DNA of 64,000 bases from Rapana venosa (taxonomy: Eukaryota > Mollusca > Gastropoda > Neogastropoda > Muricidae). The stretch spans positions 56,435,736 to 56,499,735 of the forward strand of contig CM054156.1 of NCBI GenBank assembly GCA_028751875.1, written 5' to 3'. Every line of letters starts with the position of its first letter. Position 1 is the stretch's first letter. A program made the position numbers and the translations under genes. Under the pieces are notes generated by a model that worked only from the letters and a program-made list of their open reading frames with translations, did no database searches and was not told where the DNA came from. This document shows, piece after piece, positions 23,690 through 34,936 of this stretch.

Positions 23690-23811
23690 GATGTGTGTAT
23701 GTGATGTGGAGTGGTCTGGTGTGGTGTGGTGTGTGTATTTGTCTGTGTGTGTGTGTGTGTGTGTGTGTGCGTGCGTGTGTGTGTGTGTGTGTGTTGTGTG
23801 TGTGTGTGTGG

Positions 23812-23842
<31 letters not shown>

Positions 23843-24095
23843 TGTTTGTGTGTTGTGTGTGTGTGTTGTGTGTGTGTGTGTAAGGAGGTGGTGGGGTGTG
23901 GGATTTAGTTGTAGATTTGGTGTGGTGTGATGTGGTGTGGTGTGGTGTGTTTTATGTGTGTGTAATGTTGCTGTGGTAGTGGTGGTGGTGGTGGTGGTGG
24001 TGGTGGTGGGTGGTGGTGGTGGTGGGGTGGTGGTGGTGGTGGTGAGTGTGTGTGTTGTGTGTTTGTGTTGTGTGCGCGCGCGCGCGTGAACGGCC
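23690..24095. repeat. TG, TGTGG and TGG microsatellite series
   Basis: TGTGG units, a long (TG)n at about 23,745-23,880, TGTGG again at 23,915-23,950, (GGT)n at about 23,976-24,043, then TG and a (CG) run at 24,076-24,087. Translations of either strand are repetitive and not genes. Confidence 0.9.
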
Positions 24096-24235
24096 ATTGC
24101 CAAAATCACGAAGAAATGTCAGATGTCAAATCTAGTATTAAGACGTATGAAAAAAATTCATGGGGAGTACCAAAGGAAGTGTTTGGAAACATATGATTAC
24201 GTTCTGTGTTTTTGAAAGCTGATTTGAGGTTGATC

Positions 24236-24624
24236 AGAAAGAAATAAAGAAAGAAGAAAGATAGAAAGAAAGAATGAATGAATTGGAATGAATGAATGAT
24301 GAATGAATGAATGAATGAATGAATGAATGAATGAATGAATGAATGAATGAAAACAAAGAATTCCTAAAGGAATAAACCCAAGAAAGAATGATTTTAATAA
24401 CGTTAAAAATATGGAGAGGAAAAGAAAGGAAAGAAAGAAAAGAAAGAAAAGAAAGAAGAAAGAATGAATGAATGAATGAATGAATGAATGAATGAATGAA
24501 TGAATGAATGAATGAATTAATGAATGAATGAATGAATGAAAACAAAGAATTACTAAAGGAATAAACCCAAGAAAGAATGATTTTAATAACATAAAATATG
24601 GAAGAGGGAAAAGAAAAGAAAGAA

Positions 24625-24657
<33 letters not shown>

Positions 24658-24810
24658 AAAGAAAGAAAAGAAAGAAAGAAATTAAGTAAGAAAGAAAATT
24701 AAGTAAGAAAGAAAGGACGACAAAAAGGAAGGAAGGAAGGAAGTAAAAAAAGAAGGAAAAAAAGAAAGAAAGAAAGAAAGAAAGGAAAACGCACAGAAGG
24801 AAAGAACAAA
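24236..24810. repeat. GAAA/GAAT tetranucleotide array with an internal duplication
   Basis: Two (GAAT)n arrays (about 24,270-24,350 and 24,462-24,540) are each followed by the same roughly 70-base unique segment (AACAAAGAATTCCTAAAGG, AATAAACCCAAGAAAG, AATGATTTTAATAAC), at 24,350-24,420 and 24,540-24,605. The array has therefore been duplicated as a unit of about 190 bases. (GAAA)n and GGAA repeats follow to 24,810. The minus-strand frame of 210 codons (Phe-Ile-His-Ser repeats) is a translation of the array. Confidence 0.9.
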
Positions 24811-25116
24811 GCGGGCACAAAAAAAACAAGAAAGACTAGAGGGAAGGGAGAACATGAAAAAGAAAGAGGGGAGGATTGACGGATAAGGAAAAAAAATTAA
24901 ATCATAATCACTGAGATAAAAAAAATCCACCAGAAAACAAAAAATGCTTAGCATCTTTCTTTGGTCTGACAGTCTCATCAGGAGCTCTTATATCACATCA
25001 GTTTCTGTTTGGTCCCCAAACCAAAGGCTTTGTCGTTTTGATGTAAGTTTAATGCCAAAGCCTACTTTTTTAAAATGTTTACCCCAGACGGGGGAAAGGG
25101 GTAGTCAGGGTCGGGG
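24811..25116. other. short readable stretch, no gene
   Basis: Normal composition with no recognised repeat or motif. A G-rich end (25,085-25,115) leads into the next run-dominated block. Confidence 0.5.
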
Positions 25117-25154
25117 GCACCGCTTTTTTTTTTTTTTTTTTTTCTCTTTTTTTT

Positions 25155-25186
<32 letters not shown>

Positions 25187-25830
25187 TGGGGGGGGGAAAA
25201 AAAAATTTTTTTTTTCCCCTTTTCCCCCCCCAATTTTTTTTTTTTTTCCCCCCCCCCCCCGGGGGGGGGGGGAAAAAAAAAGGGATGCCCCTTTTTTTCC
25301 CCCCGGGGAAAATTTTTTAAAAAAAAATTTCCCGGGAAAAAATTTTTAAAAAAATTTTTTGGGGGGAAAGGGGGGGGGAAAAAAAAAAAAATTTTTTAAA
25401 AAAAAAAAAAATTTTTGGGGTAAAAAAAAATAAAAAAAAATGGGGTTTTTTTTTAAAAAAAAAAAAGGGAAAAAAAAGGGGAAAAAAGGGGGGGGGGGGG
25501 AAAAAAAAAAGGGGGGGAAAGGGGGGGGGTTTTTTTTAAAAAGGGTTTTTTTTGGCCTTTTTCCTTCCCCCCCCCCTTAAAAAAAAAGGGGTTCCCCGGG
25601 GGGAAAAAGGGGGGCCCCTTTTTTTTTAACCCCCTTTTTTTTGGGCCTTTTTTTGGGGGTTGGGGTTTTTTTTTTTAAAAAAAAAAAATTTTTTAAAACC
25701 AAAATTTTGAAAAAAAAAAAAAAAGGGCCCCTTTTTCCTAAAAAATTTTTTTCAAAAATCCCCTTATTTCTTTTCACCAAAAGGGCATTTTTTTGTTTTT
25801 GTTTTTTTAAAAAGGGGGGAAAAACCCCCT
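25117..25830. other. extreme homopolymer block
   Basis: Alternating runs of T, C, G and A, mostly 4-20 bases each, with scarcely any ordinary dinucleotides. This does not resemble a known biological repeat and is best explained as failed consensus. Confidence 0.6.
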
Positions 25831-28800
25831 CTTTTTAAAGTGGGGTTCCTTAAAGGGGGAAACAATCTAAAAGGGTCGGGCAACCCCTTTCCCAAGTGTT
25901 AAAAAATTAAATTTTCAATTGATTCCTTTTGGTCGGGATTAAAAAACCCCCAGCCCCCCGCGTAAATTTTTCCCCTTGGGTTTTGGGGAGGGGAAAAGGT
26001 TAAACCCCCCCAAAAAACGCCCCCCAAAACCCCAAAAAAGGGGGCCTCTATTTTTTTCCCGGGAAAAATGGGTTCTGGGGCCTTTTTTTTGCCTTTTCAG
26101 GGCTAATTTTTTTTCCAGTTTTTCAAATTTTTCACCTTATTATTTTTTCTTTAAAAGTTGACCTTTTGGATTGGGTCCCCTTTTAAAACCCCCCAAAAGA
26201 TGTTCCCCAAAAAGTTACACACAAATTTGGGTTCCTTTTTGGGGGGTTTTTTAAAACAAAACTTGGGGGTTTTTAAGGGCATTTTTCAAATTGCCTATGG
26301 GGGTGTGGAAAGGGTTTTTTCGAAGTGGGTGAGGGGGATGGGCGAATAATAACCCCCAACCCAAAAAAAAAAAAACCCAAAAATAACCGCTTCTTTTTCC
26401 GGTTATTTGAAGGGTTGGATCGGTTTTGGGGTTTTTTTTTGTTTTAAATTTCCCTTTTACCATTTCTCTTCAAAATTTCATGGGTTTGAGCTCATTTCCC
26501 AACCCAACAGTTTAAAAGAGGACCATTAAGGTAAATTCTGTTTCCCAAAACAAAACGGAAGGCCCCTTTCAATTATTTGTGAATAGTTTTCACCAAGAGC
26601 GAGATAATTTTAAAAATTTTTGGTTTATCTGAATCACTTTCCCTTTGTGGAGTTTTTCAATTGGGAATTAAATTGATGGGAGTTTTTTTTGGATATTTTG
26701 GAATTCTTTCCCCTTTTCCTTATGGGGTTTTTTTAAACAAAAAAGTCATTTTTAAAATTTTTGGTTTTTGTCCTAAACCAAAAAAATTCACCGAGTTTAA
26801 TTTGTTTCTAGCAAGCTTAACTTTTTCTCCGGGGGGTTATTGGGGTTTTGCTCTTTTTCCAAAAAGAGTAATCCTTTTGTCATTTTCTTCTCAAGGGGTT
26901 TCCCCGTTTTTTCTTTTTTTAAAAAAAGGCTAATCATTTTGGGTTTTGTTTTCTTTTAAAAGGGGACGTACCCGATTTTTTTCTTCTGAAAGAATTACCA
27001 AAGCTTTCTTTCCCCCCCAAAGCTTCACCGGGCCTTTTAAATTACTCATAAAACTTGGAATTCGTTTTTTTTCTCATTGACTCGCTATTTTTTTCTTTTT
27101 TGAAAAAGGGATAGCTTTTTTTGTTTTTTTTTGTTTTTTCTAAAAGATATCCACTTGTTTCCTTTTTTTTTAAAACTGGCCACTTTTCTTCTTTCAGAGA
27201 CTTTCTATTTTTTTAGGGTTTTGGGAAAGGCCCCCCCAATTTCTCTTTTTGTGTTGTTTTTTCTACAGTTTTTCCGGCTTTTTTTCTCTTGACTTAACAG
27301 TTTTTTTTTCTCTCAAAGGCTTGCCAGGTTGTTGGGGGGGTTTTTTTTTTTTTGTTTTTTCTTAATAACATTTTCCCTCCCCGGTTTAAACCCGCTACGG
27401 GGAAACCAAACTTCCAAAACCCTCCCCCCGTATCCCCATACTGGGCAAACGGTAGCATGCAAATGGGGCGAAGACTCGCCAGGGGATTTTTTTTGGGCCC
27501 AAAGTCTCACTACCCTTTTTTTCTGTTTTTTCCAATTCTCCCTTGTGTCTTTTCCTTTTAAAAGATTCACGGGAAATTTTTGTTTTTATTTCTGAAATCA
27601 GCTTTTGTTTTTTTCCCAAGGCCTCCCCAAGCCATTTTTCCCTCGAAGATCCATAAATTTTTTTTTAAAACTTGTTCTACTGTTTCGGGTGTTTCAGAAA
27701 TTTATTTCTTCAAAAGGTTCTCCCCTTTATTAGTGTGGGAAAAAACTAACAAATACCTTTTTTTCATTTTTTTTCAAATATTCCCAAATGTATCTTTCTT
27801 TCAAAAAAACACAAGAAAAAAGTACTTTTTTTTTTTTTTAGGCTTCCAGTTTTTTTTTTGTTTAAAAAACCGCCACAAATTCCTAACATATACATTGACC
27901 ATTTTGACATAAATATTTTGGGCCCAAATGTAAACCCTTTTCTTTTTGTCTAACAAGGTTTCCAATTATTTTTAAAAATTTAACCCACCCAGTTTTTTTT
28001 AAAAAACTTAACGTTAAATGTTGTCTGTTTTTTCCCCCTTTTATGATTGTTTTTGGGAATACTAATCAAGTTCACTTAAACTTGACTAAAATTTTCCTCG
28101 GGAAGGTCGCATTTAACTTCAAAAGATTTACGTTTTTTTTTCTTTTTTCACAATAAAAAAACAAGCAAAACCTTGCCAGGACAACGGGAAAAATTTATAA
28201 TAAAACTGTCAAAATTACATAATACATTGTGGACGGGGGATTCACAGTATTAAAAATGTCGGGGTATTCAAATTTTACTTTTTTAACAAAAAAAATTTTT
28301 TTAGAGTTTTTAAAAATTTTTTACAAGTTAAGTTTCTTTCTAAACACCCCAAAATATAATCTCCAGCCCCCCAGCATTTCCCCTTTTCCCTAAAAGATTT
28401 AATAAAAAATTTTTCCTCATCTAAACATACCAAAGAATTTTATTTTTTTTTTCTTTTCTTTTTCTTAAAAATTTGGGCAACTTAGCTTTTTTTTTCTCCT
28501 CTCTTTTTTTTCTAAAAAAGCCCACGATTACTGCTCTAAGACTTAACCGTTCCTTGGCAGAAGCAATGCTTTCACAGAGGGGAGAAGATGTCGGGCCCGA
28601 ATTCCCTTACCTCTTCTCCCTTGTTTTTTTTCCCCTGTTTTTTTATTTAAAAGTATTTAGACTTTTTGGGACCTTCACAGCAATGTCGCCCTGACAGAGG
28701 GGAAAGGGGAAAAAGCGGGGCGGGGATGTGAAATCGATATGTCATCGTTTCTACAACGAACCAGCCAGGGCCCGCATTTTTCCCGTTTTTTTTTTTTTTC

Positions 28801-28875
28801 CCTTGGTCTGCCTTTTATTGGTGTTATTTCACACTAAAAGGAGGTTTCGTGAAATTTAAAATAAAAGATAAAAAC
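25831..28875. other. degraded to semi-readable sequence, no supported gene
   Basis: T and C runs dominate until about 27,300. Around 27,370-27,490 a GC-rich part contains CCGGTTTAAACCCGCTACGG, which might be a damaged B-box region of a SINE (TTCGAA read as TTTAAA). 28,500-28,760 is more normal but shows nothing I recognise. Confidence 0.4.
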
Positions 28876-29108
28876 TTTGCTGTGTGTGTGTGTGTGTGTT
28901 TTGGTGTTTTGTTTTGTGTGTGTTGTGTGTGTTGTGTGTGTGTGTGTGTTTTTTTTGTGTGTGTGTGCGTGCGTGCGGGGCGTGCTTTGGGGTGCGTGGG
29001 GTGCGTGCGTGCGTGCGTGGGCGTGTGTGTGTGTGTTTGGTTTTTGGGTTTTGGTGGGGTTTTGGTGTGGTGTGGTGTGGTGGGGTGTGTCTGTGGGTGT
29101 TTTTGTGT

Positions 29109-29142
<34 letters not shown>

Positions 29143-29165
29143 GTGGTGTTGGGGGGCGGGCGGGG
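28876..29165. repeat. TG/TGCG microsatellite
   Basis: (TG)n with GTGCGTGCG runs at about 28,965-29,025, then TTTTGG and TGTGG variants, ending in a G-rich part. The core recurring in the 425-1,720 minisatellite is absent here. Confidence 0.9.
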
Positions 29166-29880
29166 GGGGGCCCGTGCTAAAGAGAGAGAACAGTTTGAAA
29201 AAAAGATTTTTTACTATGGGGGAAGAAACCACTTTCCCTTTGTGACTCCAGAATTGACCTTAGCCATAAACCAGCGCCATGAAAACCCACTGAATATAAA
29301 ACCCTTTGGCATTGTCGGGAGGACTGGAAGCAATTTTTCAAGCCCCTGAATGCAAATGCCGGATTTCCCCCTTTTTTTCCCTATCCCCTTTTCTCACCCC
29401 AACCCGGGTTGGAAACAGTTCGGGGAAAGGGAAACTGTGGGGTTTTTTTGCTAACAAGGACTGGGGGTTTTTCACTTTTCAAAAACCCCGCTTTTTTTTT
29501 TGCTCCCCCCGCCCTGAATAAAAAATTTTGGGAATGAGCAATCCCTAAAAGTTGACTTTAAAGTGTTTTTAGCGAGTAAAAACTTGAAAGATTTCACATA
29601 CATTTTTTTTTTGGGTTAAATAATCTCCCGGCTTTTTTTCATGAAAACCTTTTTTTCCCAAAGGAGGGTTTGGGCATCAGGTTGTTTAAAAAGGTAGGAA
29701 ATAAAAAGATGCTGAGCACCCACTTTGTTTTTTCCACTAGGACTTAGTTAGTGAAAGACATAATATCTATCCGTTCGTGTTAGGGTAAGCCTCTCGTAAT
29801 AACCCTTTCCCCCAGGGCTTTTGGACTCTCTCTCTCTTTTCTTCTCTCTCTCCCCTCCCCCTCTCTCTCTCTTCTCTCTC

Positions 29881-29915
<35 letters not shown>

Positions 29916-30143
29916 TTTCCCCCTCTCCCCCTCTCTCTCCCCTCTCTCTCTCTTCCCCCCTTCTCTGCTTTTGCAATTTTAAACCTTTAAATTTAAGAAA
30001 GAAATAAAAAGGGAAAAAGGGGGTAAAATACTAACTTGAAAATTTTCCCCTTTTCCCAAAAGAAAAAAAGTGAAATTTTGTCAAATTTGCGTACGTTATG
30101 GGGGGGGTTTTAATGTTTTTGGGAAGAAAAAAGTAACCATTTG
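29166..30143. repeat. degraded sequence with a CT microsatellite
   Basis: 29,166-29,820 is semi-readable with homopolymer runs and no gene. 29,822-29,962 is a clear CT/CCCT microsatellite. The remainder up to the SINE is run-rich. Confidence 0.6.
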
Positions 30144-30435
30144 GGGGGGGAACGGGTTGGGCCATGGTCGGAGCACTCGTTTTCCCCCCAGCCAAGTTAA
30201 GCAGGTGGGTTTTTTGGTTACCCTTTGGATGGGGGGCCGTTTGCGCCCCTTGGCTTCAGTACATTTCCCCCCCAGTTCCCCCAGCTGAAAAATGGGTCCC
30301 TCCCCCTTTTTGGGTCGGGAAAGGGTTTAAAGCGCGGGGGAGAGGAGTGGGCGCCGCCCTTAAAATGCGGGCCCCTTTAAAAATTTAAAGGTCTTGACGC
30401 CCCTCCCCCAAAACGACCTTATAGTTTAAACCCCT
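30144..30435 (+). mobile_element. SINE family A, full-length but heavily distorted
   Basis: Collinear with the clean copy at 63,384-63,692: GGTCGGAGCACTCG, CCAAGTTAAGCAGG, GGTTACC, GATGGGGGGCCGTTTGCGC, CTTGGCTTCAGTACA, GCTGAAAAATGGGT, GGGTCGGGAAAGG, GGGGGAGAGGAGTGGGCGCC, GCCCTTAAAATGCGGGCCCC and AGGTCTTGACGCCCCTCCCC. Differences are mostly G or C run expansions and replacement by TTTAAA-like strings (CTCAATATG becomes CTTAAAATG; AAGTTGAGG becomes AATTTAAAGG). It is therefore a useful measure of local consensus damage. Confidence 0.8.
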
Positions 30436-31415
30436 TTTCCCTTTTTCCCTTTTAAACCTTTTAAAAAAGAAAGACTTGTGCTTTAGTTCTTGCCCTGAAA
30501 AAACTTTTGCAGGGTTTTTCTCTAGTTGAACATAAAAGAAATTCCCTTGGGGTGCACTTTTCCCCTTTCGTAAAAGGGGAAATGCTAAACCCTGGGTGTT
30601 TAGTTTTAAAAGGGTTTTTAATAAACTCAGATCCGTGTGTAAGAATACCTTGTGCGCGTAAAAAGAACTCACACAAAAAGGGAGGGGTTGTCCCGGGGGT
30701 TTTTTTTTTTGAGAGAAAGGAAGTAAATCCATGGAAAATTTGAAAAACCTTTTACAGATGGTTTTTAAAAAAGGGAAAAAGAAAGAAAAGGAAATTGAAA
30801 AGGGTTTGTAAAGACATTTTTACTCCCCCCCGGGAGAGCATTTTAAATTTTGTAAAAGACCTTTGCATTGTAAAAGTAATTTATCTATGCAAATTTTGGG
30901 GAACAAACAGTTAGCTACCCTACAGTTTTTAAAAGAATGTATTTACCCATACATTTGCCCTTTGTGACAGTCATTTCTATTTTTTAGCACATTCACAAGC
31001 CCTGAAAACACTGTCAGCTTTTTGTCGCAAAAGGTTAATGCTGTCGGGGACCCCAAAAATCCGGGCCTTTCCCCGCGGACAAAAAGGAAAAACCTGTTGC
31101 TCAAATTACTGACCAACACGCAGGTTCTTTTATCTTTCGGGCCCGGTTGCCCGCCAGGATATATTTGATAGTGTCGAAGAGTACAACAGCCCTGTCAAGA
31201 AGTCTAAAAGCACATGCCCTTCCACGCAGTTAAATTCCCTCATCCTCAGTATCATTGTTTCATCATGTTTTTTTTTTTTTAAGTCCCGGGGCCCCCCGGT
31301 TTTCATCACCCCAAACGCTTTGTACTTGAACAATAAGGGAACACAGACAGACAGACGGAGGGTAACCCTTTGAAAAAAAAACACCGCACGGGATGTGCGA
31401 AAACGCGTGTACACG
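30436..31415. other. no supported gene
   Basis: Semi-readable sequence. 30,950-31,330 has normal composition, and a minus-strand frame of 146 codons covers 31,130-31,570, but its last third runs into the CA repeat and I recognise no domain. Confidence 0.4.
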
Positions 31416-31560
31416 ATACACTGACGCACACCCCACCGCACACGCGCACGCTCACGCACCCCTTTCCCACACATCGCGGTGATCCCACACACACACACCA
31501 CACACACCACACCACCCCACACACACACACACAAAAACACACCCCACACACACACTTTTT
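31416..31560. repeat. CA microsatellite
   Basis: CACACGCGCACGCTCACGC followed by (CA)n and CACACC repeats. Confidence 0.9.
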
Positions 31561-31659
31561 TTATTTTCACTAGTGTTTTCTCTTTGTTCGGGGTTAATTC
31601 TTCTTTTTCCTTACTCTCTTTGTTTTTAAATTTTTTTTTCTGTGTTGAAATCCTTTTGT

Positions 31660-33765
31660 AGTGTGGGCGTCGTCGTCGTCTTCGTTGTCGTTGTTGTCTT
31701 TCTCGTCCCCTTTTGCCGTGTTTTTTGTTTCATTTATTTTTGATCTTCCAGTGAATTTTTTTGGAAAGTTTTTTTGTGTTTCCTTTTTTTTCTTCTTTTT
31801 CCCTTCTTTTCTTCGCAATTTTTCTTCTTGACAATTCTTTTCTTCGCTTTTTCTTCTTCTTCTTCTTCTTCTTCTTCTTCTTTTTTCTTTTCTTCTTTCT
31901 TTTTTTTTTTCTTCTTCTTCTTTCTTTTTTTCGCAATTCTTCTTCTTCGAAAAATTCTTCTTCTTTTTTCTTCTTCGCAATTTTTCTTCTCGAAATTCTT
32001 TTTCTTCGCAATTTTTCTTCTTTTTTTTCTTCTTCTTCTTTTTTCTTCTTCTTTTTCCCTTCTTCTTCTTTTTCTTCGCAATTTTTTCTTCGCAATTTGT
32101 CTTCTTTAATTTTTCTTCGAAATTCTTCTTTGCTTTTTCTTCATCTTCATCTTCCTTTTTCGCAATTCTTCGCAATTCTTCTTCTTCGCAATTTGTCTTC
32201 GTAATTCTTCTTCGCAATTCTTCTTTGCAATTCTTGTTCGCATTTCTTCTTTGCAATTCTTCTTCCACTTTTTTGGCAAATCTTTGCAATTCTTCTTCTT
32301 CTTCTCCTTCTTTTCTTCTTTTTCCCGCAATTCTTCTTTTTTCCCCTTTTTCCTTCTTTTTCTTTTTTTCCGAAATTTCTTCTTCTTTTTTCTTCGCTTT
32401 TTCTTTTTTGCAATTTTTGCTCGCAATTCTTTTTTTGAAATTTTTTTCCCCCCCTTTTTTTTTGGAAAAAACTTTGAAATTCTTCTTCTTCTTTGAAAAT
32501 TTTTTTCCCTTCTTTTTCTTCTTCTTCTTCCAATTCTTTTTTCGAAAATTCTTCTTCGCTTTTCTTCTTTGAATTTTCGCAATTCTTCGAAATTTTCTTC
32601 ATCTTTTTCCCGAAATTCTTCGAAATTCCTCCTCGCAATTCTTCTTTTCCCCAATTCTTCTTTTTTCGCAATTTTTTCTTTTTTCGAAATTTCCTTCTTC
32701 TTCGAAATTCTTTTTTTCCCAATTCTTCTTTCGAAATTTTTTTTTTAAATACTTTTCTTCTTCTTTTTCTTTTTTCTTCTTTTTTCTTCTTTTTCTTCTT
32801 CGCAATTCTTTTCTTCCCCTTCTCCTTCTTCTTCTTCTTCGCAATTCTTCTTTTCTTCTTTTCCATTTCTTTTTTTTTGAAAATTTTCTTTTCGAAAATT
32901 TTCTTTGCAATTTTTCCCCCCATTTTTTTGGGGCCCCAAATTTTTGCAATTCTTTTTCCCTTTTTTGCAATTCTTTTTTTTTCTTTTTTTCTTCTTTTTC
33001 CCTTCTTCTTCTTTTTTCTTCTTCGCAATTCTTTTTTCGCAATTCTTCTTCGAAATTTTTCCTTTGCAATTCTTCGAAATTTCTTCTTTAATTCTTCATC
33101 TTCTTCAAAAATTCTTCAAAATTTCCCTCCTCGAAATTCTTCTTTTTCGAATTTTCCTTTTTCGCAATTCTTCTTTTTCCCCCAATTTCTTTTTTGCAAG
33201 TCTTTCTTCGTAATTCTTTTTTGCAATACTTCTTCTTCTTCTTTTTCCCTTCTCTTCTTCTTCTTCTTCTTTTTGGGCAATTCTTCTTCTTCTTCTTCTT
33301 CGCAATTCTTTTTTCTTCGCAATTCTTTTCTTCCCCCTTTCTCCTTCTTCTTCTTTTTCGAAATTCTTTTTTTTCTTCTTCTCTTTTTCTTTGCAATTCT
33401 TGTTCGCAATTTTTCTTTGCAATTTTTTTTTCCCCCTTTTTTGGAAAATTTCTTTGAAAATCCCTTTTTCTTTTTTTGAAATTTTCTTCTTCTTTTTCCC
33501 TTCTTTCTTTTTTCTTCTTCTTCTTCTTCTTTCTTCGCTATTTTTCTTCGAAAATTCTTCTTTGAAATTCTTCGAAATTTCCCCTTCGTATTTTAAATTT
33601 TTCTTCGAAATTTTTTTTGAAAATTCTTCTTCGTAATTTTTTTTTGAAATTCTTCTTTTTTTTCTTTTTTCTTCTTTTTCTTCTTCTTCTTCTTCATCAT
33701 TTTTTCCCTTCTTTTTCCCATCTTCTTCTTCTCATCACCCATCATAATTCTTCTTCTTCTTCTTC
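31660..33765. repeat. 2.1-kb TTC/GAA array punctuated by GCAATT
   Basis: An imperfect (TTC)n array on the plus strand (GAA on the minus) that is broken at irregular short intervals by GCAATT or GAAATT words, giving minus-strand units such as GAAGAAGAATTGC. Because both the triplet and most punctuation units keep the frame, long frames appear in several phases: Ser/Phe-rich on the plus strand (up to 328 codons at 32,493-33,479) and Lys/Arg/Glu-rich on the minus (up to 293 codons at 32,147-33,028), in which the same DNA reads as KKNCEE, RRIAKK or EELRR depending on phase. Such phase-independent openness indicates repeat, not gene. The left end (31,660-31,700) is CGT/CGTTGTT-rich. GAA/TTC tracts are known to be able to form triplex (H-DNA) structures. 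Confidence 0.9.
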
Positions 33766-34319
33766 TTTTTTCCCTTTCCCCTTCTTATTCCTAGGGGCAA
33801 ATCTTCTACTTTTCTTCTCCTTCCCCTTTCCTTTTCCCACCCCCCACCCCCTTCCTCCACCTTCTTTTTCCCTTATCTTTTCCCCGCTTCTGCTTTTTTT
33901 CCCTTTTTCCCTATTTACGGTAGATTTCGCCCCAAATTTTTCCCTTTGTGTGGTTAAACCCAATTAGTGTTTTTAAAAGGAAAAGGCTAGAAAGAAAATT
34001 TATCGAAAAGGTTTTGGGGTTTTTTGGGGGAGAAAAAAAAGGGGGGGGGGAAAACCCCCTTTGAAAGGGAAAATGAAAGGGGGAAAAAAAGGAAAAGAAA
34101 GGGAAGAAGTGAAAGGAATGGGGAAAAAAAAGGGGAAAAAAAAAACCCCCAAACCCCCCGGGGGTTTTTTTGGGACCCAATTTGGGAAGAGGTAATTTTT
34201 GCCCCCCGGGGGGAAGAAAACAAATAATGTTTTTCCCAGGGGAAAACAAAACAAACTTTTTCTTCTTCACCCCTCTTGCCTTTTTTCCCCCCCTTTTACC
34301 TTGTCTTTTTTTTTACCTC
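33766..34319. other. run-rich spacer, no gene
   Basis: Pyrimidine-rich, then A/G-run sequence between the TTC array and the next CT block. Frames follow from runs. Confidence 0.5.
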
Positions 34320-34829
34320 TTCTTTTTCACCCCCGTTTTTTTGTCTTTTTCTGCCCTTTCCCCCCAAACGCACGACCCCCCGCACTCACCACCACCCCCC
34401 ACCCCCCTTGTTTTTCCCCCCCTTTCCCCCCCCATTCTTTTCCCCTTTCTTTTTCTCTCTTTCTCTCTCTCTTTTCCTCTCTCTCTCTTCTTTTCCCCTC
34501 TCTCTCTCTTCTCTGCTCTCTCTCTCTCTCTCTCCTCTCTCTTTTTTTTCCTTTTTTTTTCCTTTTTCCTTTTTCCCCCCCGGGCCCCCGGGGGATCACC
34601 CACTTTTTTTCTCCCCTCTTTTTTTCTCTTTTCCTCTCCTCTCCTCTCCTTTCTCTTCTCTTTTCTCTTCTCTTTTTTTCTTTTTCTCCCCTCTTTTTTT
34701 GCTCTCTCTCTCTTTTTTTTTTCTCTCTCTCTCTCTCTCCTCCTTCCTCTTTCCTCCCTCTCTCTCTCTTTTTCACCCCACACACACAAAACACACACTC
34801 ACACACACACAAAACACACACTTTCCCAA
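34320..34829. repeat. CT block ending in CA repeat
   Basis: CT/TTC/CCCT pyrimidine tract (about 34,440-34,770) ending in CACACACAAAACACAC. The same CT-to-CA transition precedes the second copy of the composite unit at about 37,740-37,865. The frames of 201-265 codons across it encode Ser/Leu/Phe/Pro strings only. Confidence 0.85.
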
Positions 34830-34936
34830 ACCCAATTTAAAAAAAAGTTCAATCAATTTCGCCCAGTTTTTGAGTTGTTGAAAATTTGCCAACCCCCAAA
34901 TTTGTTACAAAATAAAATTTCCCCAAAACCCTTAAT

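Noticed and set aside
27370..27490. Another SINE copy, from CCGGTTTAAACCCGCTACGG
   Set aside because: A damaged B box is conceivable, but no A box or body matching families A or B could be found.
32147..33028. 293-codon Lys/Arg/Glu-rich minus-strand frame resembling a nuclear or coiled-coil protein
   Set aside because: Same array as above, read from the other strand; phase-shifted versions are equally long.
32493..33479. 328-codon plus-strand frame, longest in the window
   Set aside because: It lies wholly in the TTC array; the overlapping frames on both strands are also open and the residues are only Phe, Ser, Leu, Ile, Asn and similar. This is what a triplet repeat produces.
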